Source: Dehalococcoidales bacterium
GTDB taxonomy: Bacteria; Chloroflexota; Dehalococcoidia; Dehalococcoidales; UBA2162
NCBI GenBank assembly: GCA_030690265.1
Contig: JAUYHA010000177.1
Coordinates: 1-64,000, forward strand
Direction: 5' to 3'
Length of the DNA: 64,000 nt
Position numbers and translations under genes: made by a program. Below, in pieces: positions 51,990 to 61,168 of the stretch (positions are counted from its first letter, which is position 1; each line of letters opens with the position of its first letter). Under the pieces are notes generated by a model. It was not told the origin of the DNA. It searched no databases and saw only the letters and a list, made by a program, of their open reading frames with translations.

Positions 51990-52502
51990 ATGACCGAAGA
52001 AGCTAAGAATAGCGGGCAGCCGGAAGCCGAGGTTGTCGCCAGCCAGAGGGCAAAAACGAGGGCGAGCGCCACAAGATGGCAGTTCAACGTGGTTGTTTTC
52101 CTGTTTGCCGTTCTGTTTGTTATCATGGTCTTGCTATCTCTGGGGGTTGGCATTAATGTTATATCTTCTGTGGCTTTTTTCGGATTAGTTATCGCCTGGG
52201 TTATGGGGTGGAGGCAGGAGAAGCAACTCTACCAGCGCTTCTACACCGAAGAGCTGTCAAATCTGGAACAAACGCCAGGAAAGGTGTTTTCAGTCCCCGC
52301 CTCACCGCTCACTCCCCGAGAGCTGGAGACTCTGAAGTATGTGGCTCAGGGCTATACTAACAGGGAAATTGCTTTAAAGCTTGTCGTTAGCGAGGACACT
52401 ATAAAAACTCATGTCGCCCGGATATTGACAAAGCTGAATGTAAGTGACCGCACCCGGGCGGCAGTTGTCGCTACCCGAAAGGGCTTGATTCCGGCAGAAT
52501 AA
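51990..52502 (+). CDS. Membrane-tethered LuxR-type HTH regulator
   Basis: Two hydrophobic segments (VVVFLFAVLFVIMVLLSLGVG, VISSVAFFGLVIAWVMGW), then LTPRELETLKYVAQGYTNREIALKLVVSEDTIKTHVARILTKLNV. Confidence 0.88.
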   Translation: MTEEAKNSGQPEAEVVASQRAKTRASATRWQFNVVVFLFAVLFVIMVLLSLGVGINVISSVAFFGLVIAWVMGWRQEKQLYQRFYTEELSNLEQTPGKVFSVPASPLTPRELETLKYVAQGYTNREIALKLVVSEDTIKTHVARILTKLNVSDRTRAAVVATRKGLIPAE

Positions 52503-52727
52503 GCCTCTTTTCGAATCCGGGATATATCCGAACGTGTCAGCGTTTTCTTCTGGTAAAGGCAAATTGAATTTTCTTACCGTTGTGCTTTTTGTTCTTCTTA
52601 TTCACACTCTCGATAAAGGTTTTCAGACTGACAAGAGGTTTGTCACCCATTAAATTCGCTCCTCTACTTTTTTACTTTTGTGACAGGGTCGTATTGTATC
52701 ACCCATCCGGGTATAAAAGCAACTGCG

Positions 52728-53771
52728 TTAAGTCTCGTGAGCAGTAAGAAACGGATGACCTTCCCGTTCAAAATCGGGGAGGTAGTTTTCCGATGCTCCC
52801 ATTTCCTGCGTCCAGCCGTTTTCTATGCCGGCGTCCAGCAGCAGCTGGAGAGCCGTTTCATACTCACTCGCTGAAACCGTTCGGGAAAGCAAAGGGACCC
52901 GTTGGGCTTTGTGGAGGGGCAGGTATTGAGACATCAGGCTGACGGTCACCCCGGGCGAAAGCTCCTGAGCCAGCCACCTGAATGTTTCCTCGCTGCCTGC
53001 CAGTCCATTGGGTAGAATAAGATGGCGCACAATCAGCCCCCGCTGTGCCACGCCAGACTCATCTACCTGTAAGCTGCCAACCTGCCGGTGCATTTCTTTA
53101 ATAGCCTGACGGGCCCGGGCTACGTAATCCGCAGCGTGCGAGAACTTTCTTGCCCGGTCATCAGAGGCATATCTTAAATCAGGCAGGTAGATGCTTATTA
53201 TACCGTCAAGCTCTTTTAGAGCACTAACGGAATCATAGCCACCTGTGTTGTAGACCAGTGGCACCCTAAGCCCTTGGGGCACGGCTTCCAGGACCGCTCG
53301 CACCAGCTGGGGAATAAAGTGAGAAGGCGAAACAAAGTTAATATTGTGACAACCCAGCTCATCCTGAAGATAGAGCAGGCTCCCAGCCAGAGTGTGGCAG
53401 TCCACCTGTTTCGATTTTTGTTTCTGCCAGTTTTGACTTATCTGGTAGTTCTGGCAATAAACGCATCTCATATTGCAATTGCCAAAGAATACCGTTCCTG
53501 AACCCCTGCTTCCAGAAATGGCCGGTTCCTCCCCGTGGTGAGAGCAGACAGACGCGACTATCGGAAGGCGGCCCGAATGGCAGTAACCAGTTTCGTCTTC
53601 CAGCCGGTTAACATGACAGTCCCTGGGGCAGATATCGCAGCAAGCTAACCGCCCTTCAAGGGTATGAGCACGCCGCTCCAGTTCACCCGAGCGGTACAGA
53701 GTAATATAGTCTGGTTCCATAATACATAAATAACCTGTCTTAATGGGTACAGTATAACATAAGGCAATCAT
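52728..53771 (-). CDS. Radical SAM protein (PflA-like/AmmeMemoRadiSam type)
   Basis: FGNCNMRCVYCQNYQISQNW (CxxxCxxC); HNINFVSPSHFIPQL; GTVFFGNC. Confidence 0.88.
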   Translation of the reverse strand: MIALCYTVPIKTGYLCIMEPDYITLYRSGELERRAHTLEGRLACCDICPRDCHVNRLEDETGYCHSGRLPIVASVCSHHGEEPAISGSRGSGTVFFGNCNMRCVYCQNYQISQNWQKQKSKQVDCHTLAGSLLYLQDELGCHNINFVSPSHFIPQLVRAVLEAVPQGLRVPLVYNTGGYDSVSALKELDGIISIYLPDLRYASDDRARKFSHAADYVARARQAIKEMHRQVGSLQVDESGVAQRGLIVRHLILPNGLAGSEETFRWLAQELSPGVTVSLMSQYLPLHKAQRVPLLSRTVSASEYETALQLLLDAGIENGWTQEMGASENYLPDFEREGHPFLTAHET

Positions 53772-53896
53772 GCTAACGATTACCTTATGGTTTGTATTAC
53801 TGGAAAATCAAGACCTGGCTTCGTCACTTAAAGCCTCTTCTAGTTTCTGCACTGAAGTTTGATTACAGATAAAGATAATGATAAAATGCCTGAGTA

Positions 53897-54075
53897 ATGC
53901 GTACTGTTGGTAATTCACAAATTGCAGAAAAACTCTTCATCAGCCGCCGGACAGTAGAGGTACACAGAAGCCACATAATGAAAAACTGGGCCTCCATCGT
54001 CCGCAGGTTGACCTGGTACGTTATGCTGCCGAGAGAGGCTTGATTAAACCTCTTTTTCATATCGAGAGCAGATAA
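53897..54075 (+). pseudogene. LuxR-type HTH remnant with frameshift
   Basis: Frame 1 GNSQIAEKLFISRRTVEVHRSHIMKN, continued in another frame as LGLHRPQVDLVRYAAERGLIKPLFHIESR*. Confidence 0.8.
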
Positions 54076-54095
54076 TTTTTGAGCGTAATTTATTT

Positions 54096-54501
54096 TTACT
54101 CTTTGGATGTAGCACTTCTATCAATCGGTTCTTTTTCAGTTGAGGATACAATTCCCAATTCGGTGGCATAGTCTACCAGCTGAATGTACTGTGGACGAAA
54201 GTTGAGCTTGCGCATCAAGTGAACTTATTACATAGGCCTCGTCGTCATAGAATGAGAAGACGATAATACCACTTTTCGGATAATCATATGCCAGCTTCTT
54301 AATCAATAATACGCCACTGCTAGGCATGACAAAATCCATTATGATTATCCTTGGATTGTTTGACTCCACAATTCCAGGCAATTCAAGCCCATTTGATGCC
54401 TCTCCGACTACCTCGATATCCTCTTCCGATGCCAGTATAGAGCGCAGCCCTTTCCTGACCACCTCGTGGTCATCGGCCAGTACAACCGTAATTTTGTTCA
54501 A
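54096..54501 (-). pseudogene. NarL-type response regulator with internal deletion/frameshift
   Basis: Receiver VVLADDHEVVRKGLRSILASEEDIEVVGEASNGLE...FYDDEAYVISSLDA, then HLMRKLNFRPQYIQLVDYATELGIVSS (LuxR C-terminus) in another frame ending at 54096. Confidence 0.82.
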
Positions 54502-54867
54502 GGAAGTGTTTTCCCTCCTCTTTTTTTATGCGATGTTCTTCTGCCGAAATAATGCTTCCAAATTATGATATGCCCGCATAGGTATGCGGTGTATCCGAGG
54601 AGTTACGTATTAGCCGCTTCACCAAAAACTGATTACGATAGATAATAATTACCGGTAGATTAAGCAATACCTAGATTGAGGTAAAGTGTGTAGTACCCTA
54701 AGTAATAACGGGTTAAATTCCAAGTGGTTGAGAAGGAGTGAAACTATGTGTGAAATCAGGGGAGTTAGGATGGGGGTGGGGATGGGCACAATAGCCGACA
54801 ATACTCTATGAAGGGAGTTAACAACTGGTGAGGAGCAACCCGGCGGGGAAATACCTTAATCTGAAAA

Positions 54868-54899
54868 AAGCTGGATGAGGTGAGTACCCCACCCAGCTT
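54868..54899 (-). terminator. Terminator of cytochrome bc operon
   Basis: Stem AAGCTGGATGAGG/CCCCACCCAGCTT (with GU pairing), minus strand continues TTTTTTCAG. Confidence 0.65.
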
Positions 54900-54927
54900 C
54901 AATCTCAAATATCAAAGGGGAAGCATC

Positions 54928-55620
54928 TCATTTCAGTGTCTGAAGGTAATCGATGATAGCATCTACATTTTCATCTGAAAGCCTGCCCCTCCAGCGGGGC
55001 ATAGCAGCTTCAAGCTCTTCGCCATCTTCATCCTTGCCATCAAGGACAGCGCGCTTGGCGATGGGCCAGTCTCCGCCGTATATATCATTAAGTGTCGCAA
55101 AACGGACATCGGCAGCTGTGGCTTCCCCTATCTTCAAACCACCAGAGCCGTCGGCTCCATGACAGGCTGCACAATTCGCATCGTATAGTTGTTTGCCAGT
55201 GGCTGCTGTGCCTGTGCCGGATGGGGGTGTCGGCTCCGAAGGAGTTAATGTTTCAGAAACACCTTCCCAGTTTTTAATAAAGCTGACCAGGTCATTAATC
55301 TGGTGCTCCTTTAAGGGGCCGCCGTCTTCGCTACTCCAGGCAGGCATAATTGTCCCCGGAACTCCCCGGGAGATAATCCTGGTCAGGGTCCTGGTATCAA
55401 GAGCAGTTCCCCTTAAAGCCGGACCGACGCCGCCTTCTCCATTAACGCCGTGGCAGCTGGCGCAGAGCGAGCTATATGTGTGAGAGCCTCTTTCCACTGC
55501 TTCATTTTGCTGCCGAAGGAGAGCCGCTTCCTGCCGCCCCGATTCCATTGCCCAGTAAACAGGGATAAAGATTACTATCACCAGTGTCAGGATAAAACCC
55601 AGTAAAATCTTTTGTTGCAT
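54928..55620 (-). CDS. Di-heme cytochrome c, membrane anchored
   Basis: CASCHG and CAACHG motifs; N-terminal TM. Confidence 0.9.
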   Translation of the reverse strand: MQQKILLGFILTLVIVIFIPVYWAMESGRQEAALLRQQNEAVERGSHTYSSLCASCHGVNGEGGVGPALRGTALDTRTLTRIISRGVPGTIMPAWSSEDGGPLKEHQINDLVSFIKNWEGVSETLTPSEPTPPSGTGTAATGKQLYDANCAACHGADGSGGLKIGEATAADVRFATLNDIYGGDWPIAKRAVLDGKDEDGEELEAAMPRWRGRLSDENVDAIIDYLQTLK

Positions 55621-55621
55621 C

Positions 55622-56173
55622 TTAAATTTCGGTCACTTGAGATTCGTCAAAACTGGTACGCTCGATAACGGTGCCAGTATCCACGACTACCTCTCCTCCT
55701 TCGATACTGATGGGGAAGATATCCAGTGGTCTGGGGGGTGGTCCGGAATGAACTATTCCAAAACGGTCAAAGATACCGCCATGACAGGGGCAGTTAAACC
55801 TGCCGCTGTCAGCAAGGTCATCTTCACTGGGGTCATCAGCCAACCAGGGAACCACACAGCCCAGATGGGTGCATTTGCGGTAGAGAGCCAGAAATCCGGA
55901 TTCAACCCGAGAAAGGTAAAAGCGTTGTTCAGGAAAATAGGCCATCGTCCCCACGGGCATAGCCCTGGCTTCTTCGATACTGGCGACCTTAACCTTAGTG
56001 CCGAAACTTCCCGGCTTCAATCTGGGCCATAAAGAAGCTATAAATCCACCTGTCGCTTCAATGACCAGTAACCCTCCGGCTGCCCACCAGGCCCGGCTCA
56101 GGAACTGTCTCCTGGTCAGGGTTTTATTCTTTTCCTTCGCCTCACTCACTGAGGACTGGGAGTCTTTATCCAT
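55622..56173 (-). CDS. Rieske 2Fe-2S protein
   Basis: CTHLGCVVPW...FNCPCHGGIFD; twin-Arg-like TRRQFLSRAWWAAGG. Confidence 0.93.
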   Translation of the reverse strand: MDKDSQSSVSEAKEKNKTLTRRQFLSRAWWAAGGLLVIEATGGFIASLWPRLKPGSFGTKVKVASIEEARAMPVGTMAYFPEQRFYLSRVESGFLALYRKCTHLGCVVPWLADDPSEDDLADSGRFNCPCHGGIFDRFGIVHSGPPPRPLDIFPISIEGGEVVVDTGTVIERTSFDESQVTEI

Positions 56174-56207
56174 GTTAAACCTCCGCTTGGTAATAACCGG
56201 GGAGGAG

Positions 56208-56951
56208 TCAAAATGTTAATGCCCCCGGTGGTAAATTCCAGGGCAAGGTCAGGTGCATGCCCAACCCCCGGAAGAAGAGCCCGCTAATTATCAGTAAGAA
56301 ATAGGTCACCACAAAGGCGGTGAAAAACCCGATGAGCACCTCTCTGGTGGAAGGGCGCCATCTACGCATCAGGAGATAGAGCAGTCCGGAAAGCCCGGAC
56401 ATCACAGCGATGGGGATAATCCAGCCAGGTAATATTTCTGGCTTACTGATTAGTGACCTGACCCGGACATATTCGTCAAACAAAATAAGCACGATAAGCC
56501 AGACGCTGGTATAGACAGCTGACCAGAGGGCGATTTTCCTGCCTTTCCTGGAAGCGAACCAGATGCCGATATCCTTTTTACTGCGGTCAAAATAAGGAAT
56601 CACCATCAGGACAATTATCATCAGTCCGGGGATGATTACCCCGGCCAGTGCCGGGTTCATGTGCAGAAGCATCTCCTGAAGGTTCATAAAGTACCAGGCT
56701 GCCTTGGCTGGATTCTCAGTTACATCCGGGTTGGCGAATTCTCTCAGCGGGGCGTTGAGGAGGGACCAAAACAGCAAAAGAACTGTCGTGCCCAGGACAG
56801 CTAAAGTCTCCATTATCAGGAGGTGGGGCCAGGATGTCACCGTATCTTCAGGTCCCTTGTCCACCATCGGGCTGGAGCCTTTTACCAGTTCCACCAAACC
56901 GTAGGCTTTTTCGGAACCGGGTGGGAACACCTCTCGGGGTTTTTCGCTCAT
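56208..56951 (-). CDS. Cytochrome b C-terminal domain/subunit IV-like protein
   Basis: NPAKAAWYFMNLQEMLLHMNPALAGVIIPGLMIIVLMVIPYFD; overlaps the cytochrome b gene by 4 nt. Confidence 0.88.
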   Translation of the reverse strand: MSEKPREVFPPGSEKAYGLVELVKGSSPMVDKGPEDTVTSWPHLLIMETLAVLGTTVLLLFWSLLNAPLREFANPDVTENPAKAAWYFMNLQEMLLHMNPALAGVIIPGLMIIVLMVIPYFDRSKKDIGIWFASRKGRKIALWSAVYTSVWLIVLILFDEYVRVRSLISKPEILPGWIIPIAVMSGLSGLLYLLMRRWRPSTREVLIGFFTAFVVTYFLLIISGLFFRGLGMHLTLPWNLPPGALTF

Positions 56952-57709
56952 TCTGCTTCCTCCATTATCCGGCTTTCGTCACTTTCCAGCGGACTTGAGA
57001 GTCCGCCGTCCTTTCTGATTCTCCAAAAATGAACGCCGATAAGAATAGCCATCATCAGAGGGAAGAACCACATATGCAATGCATAAAATCTAACCAGAGC
57101 TTCCGGGCCCACCTCACTAGCGCCTAACAGCAGCAGCCGGAGTTGCTCACCGATAAAGGGAGTAACTCCGGCTATATTGGTGCCTACGGTAACTGCCCAG
57201 TAGGCAAGCTGGTCCCAGGGAAGCAGGTAGCCAGTGTAGCTCAGCAGTATGGTCAATACCCAGAGCATGACCCCGATTACCCAGTTGAATTCTCTGGGAC
57301 GCTTATAGCCACCGGTGAAGAAGACCCGGCACAAGTGGAGAAAAACTGTTAGCACCATAAGATGAGCTGCCCAGCGGTGCATATTCCTAATTAACATGCC
57401 AAAAGTAATTGCCGTCTCCAGCCGTTGAATATCACTATAGGCCCGCTCAACGGAAGGAGCGTAGAAGAACATCAGCCAGACTCCGGTGCCCACCAGAACT
57501 ATGAACAAGAAAGTGGAGATTACCCCCATACCCCAGGTGTAGCTTACCTTGAGGGAGTGCCTTTTAACCCTGACGGGATGGATATGAAGGAATAAGGTGT
57601 TGATGATAACCTTAGCCCGGTTCTCTTCAGTATTGGGGTAGCCCTGCCGAAAGATAGATTTCCATACCCGGTTCTGCGTTATCATTCTGGTAAGTGAGCG
57701 AGTTTTCAT
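56948..57709 (-). CDS. Cytochrome b N-terminal (b6-like)
   Basis: NMHRWAAHLMVLTVFLHLCRVFFTGGYKRPREFNWVIGVMLWVLTILLSYTGYLLPWDQLAYWA. Confidence 0.94.
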   Translation of the reverse strand: MKTRSLTRMITQNRVWKSIFRQGYPNTEENRAKVIINTLFLHIHPVRVKRHSLKVSYTWGMGVISTFLFIVLVGTGVWLMFFYAPSVERAYSDIQRLETAITFGMLIRNMHRWAAHLMVLTVFLHLCRVFFTGGYKRPREFNWVIGVMLWVLTILLSYTGYLLPWDQLAYWAVTVGTNIAGVTPFIGEQLRLLLLGASEVGPEALVRFYALHMWFFPLMMAILIGVHFWRIRKDGGLSSPLESDESRIMEEAE

Positions 57710-57712
57710 TAT

Positions 57713-59710
57713 TTAGCCGTTAGTCTCCTCTGTTGCCGCTCCGGCATTTTGGTCATATATCAGCTCTTCCTCAAAGTGGAAAGCCTCCATGGTAATAGCC
57801 CCGGTGGGGCAACGTTTGGCGCAAAGACCACAGCGTATGCAGCGGTCTTCGTCTTTTATCATAGCTGTCCCCTGGTTGAGAACCTCGCCGCCTTTTTGGA
57901 AATCACTTAACGGTATTCCGTACCTGGCTTCAACCATTTCCGCCACTCTTTCATCGCCTTCTATCCTGTCCAGCCTTATCATTTTGTAGCAGTTCTGAGG
58001 GCAGACATCCACACAGCCGCCGCAGAGAATACAGAGGTCGCCATTGAAGACAGTCTGGATGTGGCACTTGAGACAGCGTTCGGCCTGCTCCCTGGCTGAT
58101 GATTCATCAAAGACCGCCTCAACTTCAGAACCTCCGGTCCTCCTGTCCAGCGGCACCCGTGGCGGGTTAGCCCGGGGTATATCCAGAATTTCGGTGTGAG
58201 GTAAATCTTCCTCAGGAACGGGAGTCAGCCAGCCCCGGAGCACTGTCCTTGGCTCCACTTTTTTCAGATAGTTATCTATGGCCCGGGCGGCGCGGTGACC
58301 GCTGGCGACAGCATCAATAACTGTCCGCGGGCCACGTATGGCGTCGCCTCCGGCGAAGATTCCGGGGGCAGCAGTCGCCAAGGTATCAGTATCAACCGCA
58401 ATCGCTCCTTGAGTTGAAAAAGCGATGCCATCTCTCGGGCGAATAAAACTGAGGTCGCTTTCCTGTCCTATAGCCAGAATCACCGAGTCGCACTCGAACA
58501 AAGACTCAGACCCCGGAACAGGGACGAAAGCAGGCTGCTCCTTTTCATCCGGTTGCAGGCGGCCGGCCAGAGTTTCAAAACCGGTTACCTTACCCTGGCT
58601 GCCAACAATGCGCTTGGGTAATACTTCAGTATGGAGGATGATGCCTTCTTCCAGAGCATTATCCAGCTCTTCCAATGGTGAGGTTCGCATTTCCTCCAGG
58701 GTGCCCCTGTAAAACACATGTACCTCATTCACTCCCGAGCGGAGAGCCTGCCGGGCAGCATCCATAACAATCATCAGGGTAGTATCAGTGGTAATCTCAT
58801 CCGTTTCTCTCTGCCGAACACTCCGGCGGGCACTTTCTACTCCTCCTCCAACCACTGCCACCCTGGTGCCAAGATTAATTCGATGGCCCTGTTTCACATG
58901 GGTGAGAAAATCTACGGCAGCCAGAACGCCATTAAGGTCAACGCCATCAATATCCAGCCATCTGTCTTTATAGGCACCAATGGCGATGAGGATAGCTCCA
59001 AAGCCCTGCTCCTGCAAACTGTTCAGGCTAAAGTCGACCCCCATGCGCATATTTGCCTTAATCTCTACCCCCAGGTCCAGGATTTCACCAATCTCCAGTC
59101 TCAAAACTTCCCGCGGCAGCCGGAATTCCGGAATTCCCAGCAGAGCCATACCTCCGGCTTCAGATGCAGCTTCAAAGATAGTTACCTTATAACCGAGAAG
59201 GGCTAAATCATGTGCAGCAGTAAGGCCAACCGGGCCGGCTCCAATAATAGCCACCGGGCTACTGCTTGGTGCTGTCTTGCCAGCCTCTTTATGCCTGCCT
59301 GCCGATACCTGGCTGAAGCTCTCCACAGTTTGGGCATTAGCCGGCGGCTTCCCGCTCAAACGGGCGATACCGACCTGGCGGTCAGCTTCTCTGAGGAGAG
59401 GCAGGCGGCTTCTTGATTCCGCACCGTAGTGTTCGGAGAGAAAGCGTTTTAAGGTGCGGATGGTAATCGCCTCATCAATCTTACCCCGGCGGCAGGCCCG
59501 CTCACAGTGAGAAGGGCAAACACGCCCGCAAATAGAAGCGAAGGGGTTAGGTTGTCTGGCAATAATATAGCCTTGAGCATAATCACCGCGGGCTACGGCA
59601 TTTACATAGCCCTGGGCGTTAGTGTGAGCAGGACAGGCATTTTGACAGCTTATGTTTCTTTTGTAGTAGTCAGTACCTACTAGTTCTACCTGATATTTTT
59701 TGTCAGTCAT
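57713..59710 (-). CDS. GltD-like FAD/NAD(P) oxidoreductase with N- and C-terminal Fe-S domains
   Basis: CQNACPAHTNAQGYV...CGRVCPSHCERACRRG; VAIIGAGPVGLTAAHDLALLGYKVTIFEA; C-terminal CILCGGCVDVCPQNC and CIRCGLCAKRCPTGAI ferredoxin motifs. Confidence 0.93.
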   Translation of the reverse strand: MTDKKYQVELVGTDYYKRNISCQNACPAHTNAQGYVNAVARGDYAQGYIIARQPNPFASICGRVCPSHCERACRRGKIDEAITIRTLKRFLSEHYGAESRSRLPLLREADRQVGIARLSGKPPANAQTVESFSQVSAGRHKEAGKTAPSSSPVAIIGAGPVGLTAAHDLALLGYKVTIFEAASEAGGMALLGIPEFRLPREVLRLEIGEILDLGVEIKANMRMGVDFSLNSLQEQGFGAILIAIGAYKDRWLDIDGVDLNGVLAAVDFLTHVKQGHRINLGTRVAVVGGGVESARRSVRQRETDEITTDTTLMIVMDAARQALRSGVNEVHVFYRGTLEEMRTSPLEELDNALEEGIILHTEVLPKRIVGSQGKVTGFETLAGRLQPDEKEQPAFVPVPGSESLFECDSVILAIGQESDLSFIRPRDGIAFSTQGAIAVDTDTLATAAPGIFAGGDAIRGPRTVIDAVASGHRAARAIDNYLKKVEPRTVLRGWLTPVPEEDLPHTEILDIPRANPPRVPLDRRTGGSEVEAVFDESSAREQAERCLKCHIQTVFNGDLCILCGGCVDVCPQNCYKMIRLDRIEGDERVAEMVEARYGIPLSDFQKGGEVLNQGTAMIKDEDRCIRCGLCAKRCPTGAITMEAFHFEEELIYDQNAGAATEETNG

Positions 59711-59730
59711 TTTTTAGTTGGTATTGATTT

Positions 59731-60279
59731 TTAACTTGGCTTTACCGATAACAGGCGCTCGCTTATCAGCAGTTGTCTGGTATCATCCAGCCTGGAAGCT
59801 GCTACCCTGACAACTCCCTTTAAAACAGTATAGCCAATATCGTGATTCTTTTCAATTAATTGTCTCAGTTTACGACCGTTAATAGATAAGACTCTGACAT
59901 CCTGCAGGCATACTGCTGTCAGGAGATGGGTGTACGGTTCAACGACAGCTGACCAGCCCACTATTTCATTACTGGTGGCTATATCCACGGTGATTCTCCG
60001 GCTGGCCCGGGTGACTGATTTAGGTAATGAAGCCTGTATAGCTACTCTACCTTCTTGAACGATAAAAAACTCTTCAGAACTATCCGCTTCCTCAAAAAGG
60101 ATAGTCCCTGCCTCAAATTGCTTCTCGGCGGTAAAAGAGGCTATTTCCTTCAATGCGTTATCGCCAAGGGTTGCCAAAACGGGGCAACTTTTCAAGCCGG
60201 AAATAACCGACTTATCCGACCTATCACCCGTTCTATAGCTCATTGAAAACTCCTCTGAGACAGGTTGCAAGATAATCAT
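59731..60279 (-). CDS. Cyclic nucleotide-binding domain protein (Crp-like fold, no HTH)
   Basis: CPVLATLGDNALKEIASFTAEKQFEAGTILFEEADSSEEFFIVQEGRVAI. Confidence 0.82.
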   Translation of the reverse strand: MIILQPVSEEFSMSYRTGDRSDKSVISGLKSCPVLATLGDNALKEIASFTAEKQFEAGTILFEEADSSEEFFIVQEGRVAIQASLPKSVTRASRRITVDIATSNEIVGWSAVVEPYTHLLTAVCLQDVRVLSINGRKLRQLIEKNHDIGYTVLKGVVRVAASRLDDTRQLLISERLLSVKPS

Positions 60280-60296
60280 TCCGGTTCACCCAGGCG

Positions 60297-60959
60297 CTAA
60301 TGTTCAGTCTGTATCTTGCCGCTTCGCCAAAAGCGGGCGGTAAACTTTTTGAGTAAACCGTAGCCATATAAAGCCAGACCGGCTAATACCAGCAGGACGC
60401 CGTACGGGGCAAGCCATAAGGTACCGATGAGATAAAGCCCGCCTCCGATACTTACCGTACCGGCAGATAAGGCATTCCTGGGTGCCTGGTCATCCTTCTG
60501 CGCAGCAGCCAGCCGTGTTTTTACTTCAATGTTAGCAAATATCGGGGTTGCGGCTATCGCTCCATCGTGATTCAGGTCATTTAGTCTGAAAATAGTATTA
60601 CCGGCTATCCCTTTTCTAGAGAAGAAAACCTGCCTGTCCCGGCTGGAAGGGCCCTTTGGTATCAGCTGCACATCCAGATTATTTACCAGGACTACACGCG
60701 TTCCCGGCATTCTTTGGGAGATACTCTGGGCTATGTCTAGGCCGCTCATCCGTGACAGAGTCAGACCATCCATGCCGACCGAATAAGGCAGCTCACTATC
60801 TATAATGGCAACATCCGGCCGCAGGTTCTCCGCCAGGTCGAGCACCTTAATGGCATTTTCTGCCTGTCCAATGACGACAGCCCCCGGTTCTTCTTCAACT
60901 ACATCCGTAAGCAAACCCTGTAATTGAGGCCATTCCGAAGCTAAGACAACTCTCATCAT
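60297..60959 (-). CDS. Receiver-like domain protein with C-terminal TM segment
   Basis: LRPDVAIIDSELP and VVLVNNLD receiver-like motifs; C-terminal GGLYLIGTLWLAPYGVLLVLAGLALYGYG. Confidence 0.7.
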   Translation of the reverse strand: MMRVVLASEWPQLQGLLTDVVEEEPGAVVIGQAENAIKVLDLAENLRPDVAIIDSELPYSVGMDGLTLSRMSGLDIAQSISQRMPGTRVVLVNNLDVQLIPKGPSSRDRQVFFSRKGIAGNTIFRLNDLNHDGAIAATPIFANIEVKTRLAAAQKDDQAPRNALSAGTVSIGGGLYLIGTLWLAPYGVLLVLAGLALYGYGLLKKFTARFWRSGKIQTEH

Positions 60960-61168
60960 TTACCTCCTCCGGCAGGGATTACATGTTTTGACCATACCGG
61001 CCCTTCAGATATAATAACAGTAGGTAGCTGGCTCACACATCAGAGAAATACCTCGTTTTGAAAGTTAGTAATACTTGTGGCTAACCAGGTAAAATTACTT
61101 GGTAGCAGTTAGGGTTATTACGCTACATCGGTAGGGGATTTTTTGCTAGACTAAGGGTAGATGGGGTT

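Noticed and set aside
52538-52650. Apparent 37-aa basic small protein with good RBS (MGDKPLVSLK...NKKNKKHNGKKIQFAFTRRKR)
   Set aside because: Careful re-reading shows the frame is broken: ATG at 52650 reads MGDKPLVSLKPLSRV then stop; the basic tail is in a different frame.
54136-54501. 121-aa intact response regulator as given by the ORF track
   Set aside because: The tail after SSLDA is out of frame; the true C-terminal HTH residues lie in another frame, so it is treated as a pseudogene.
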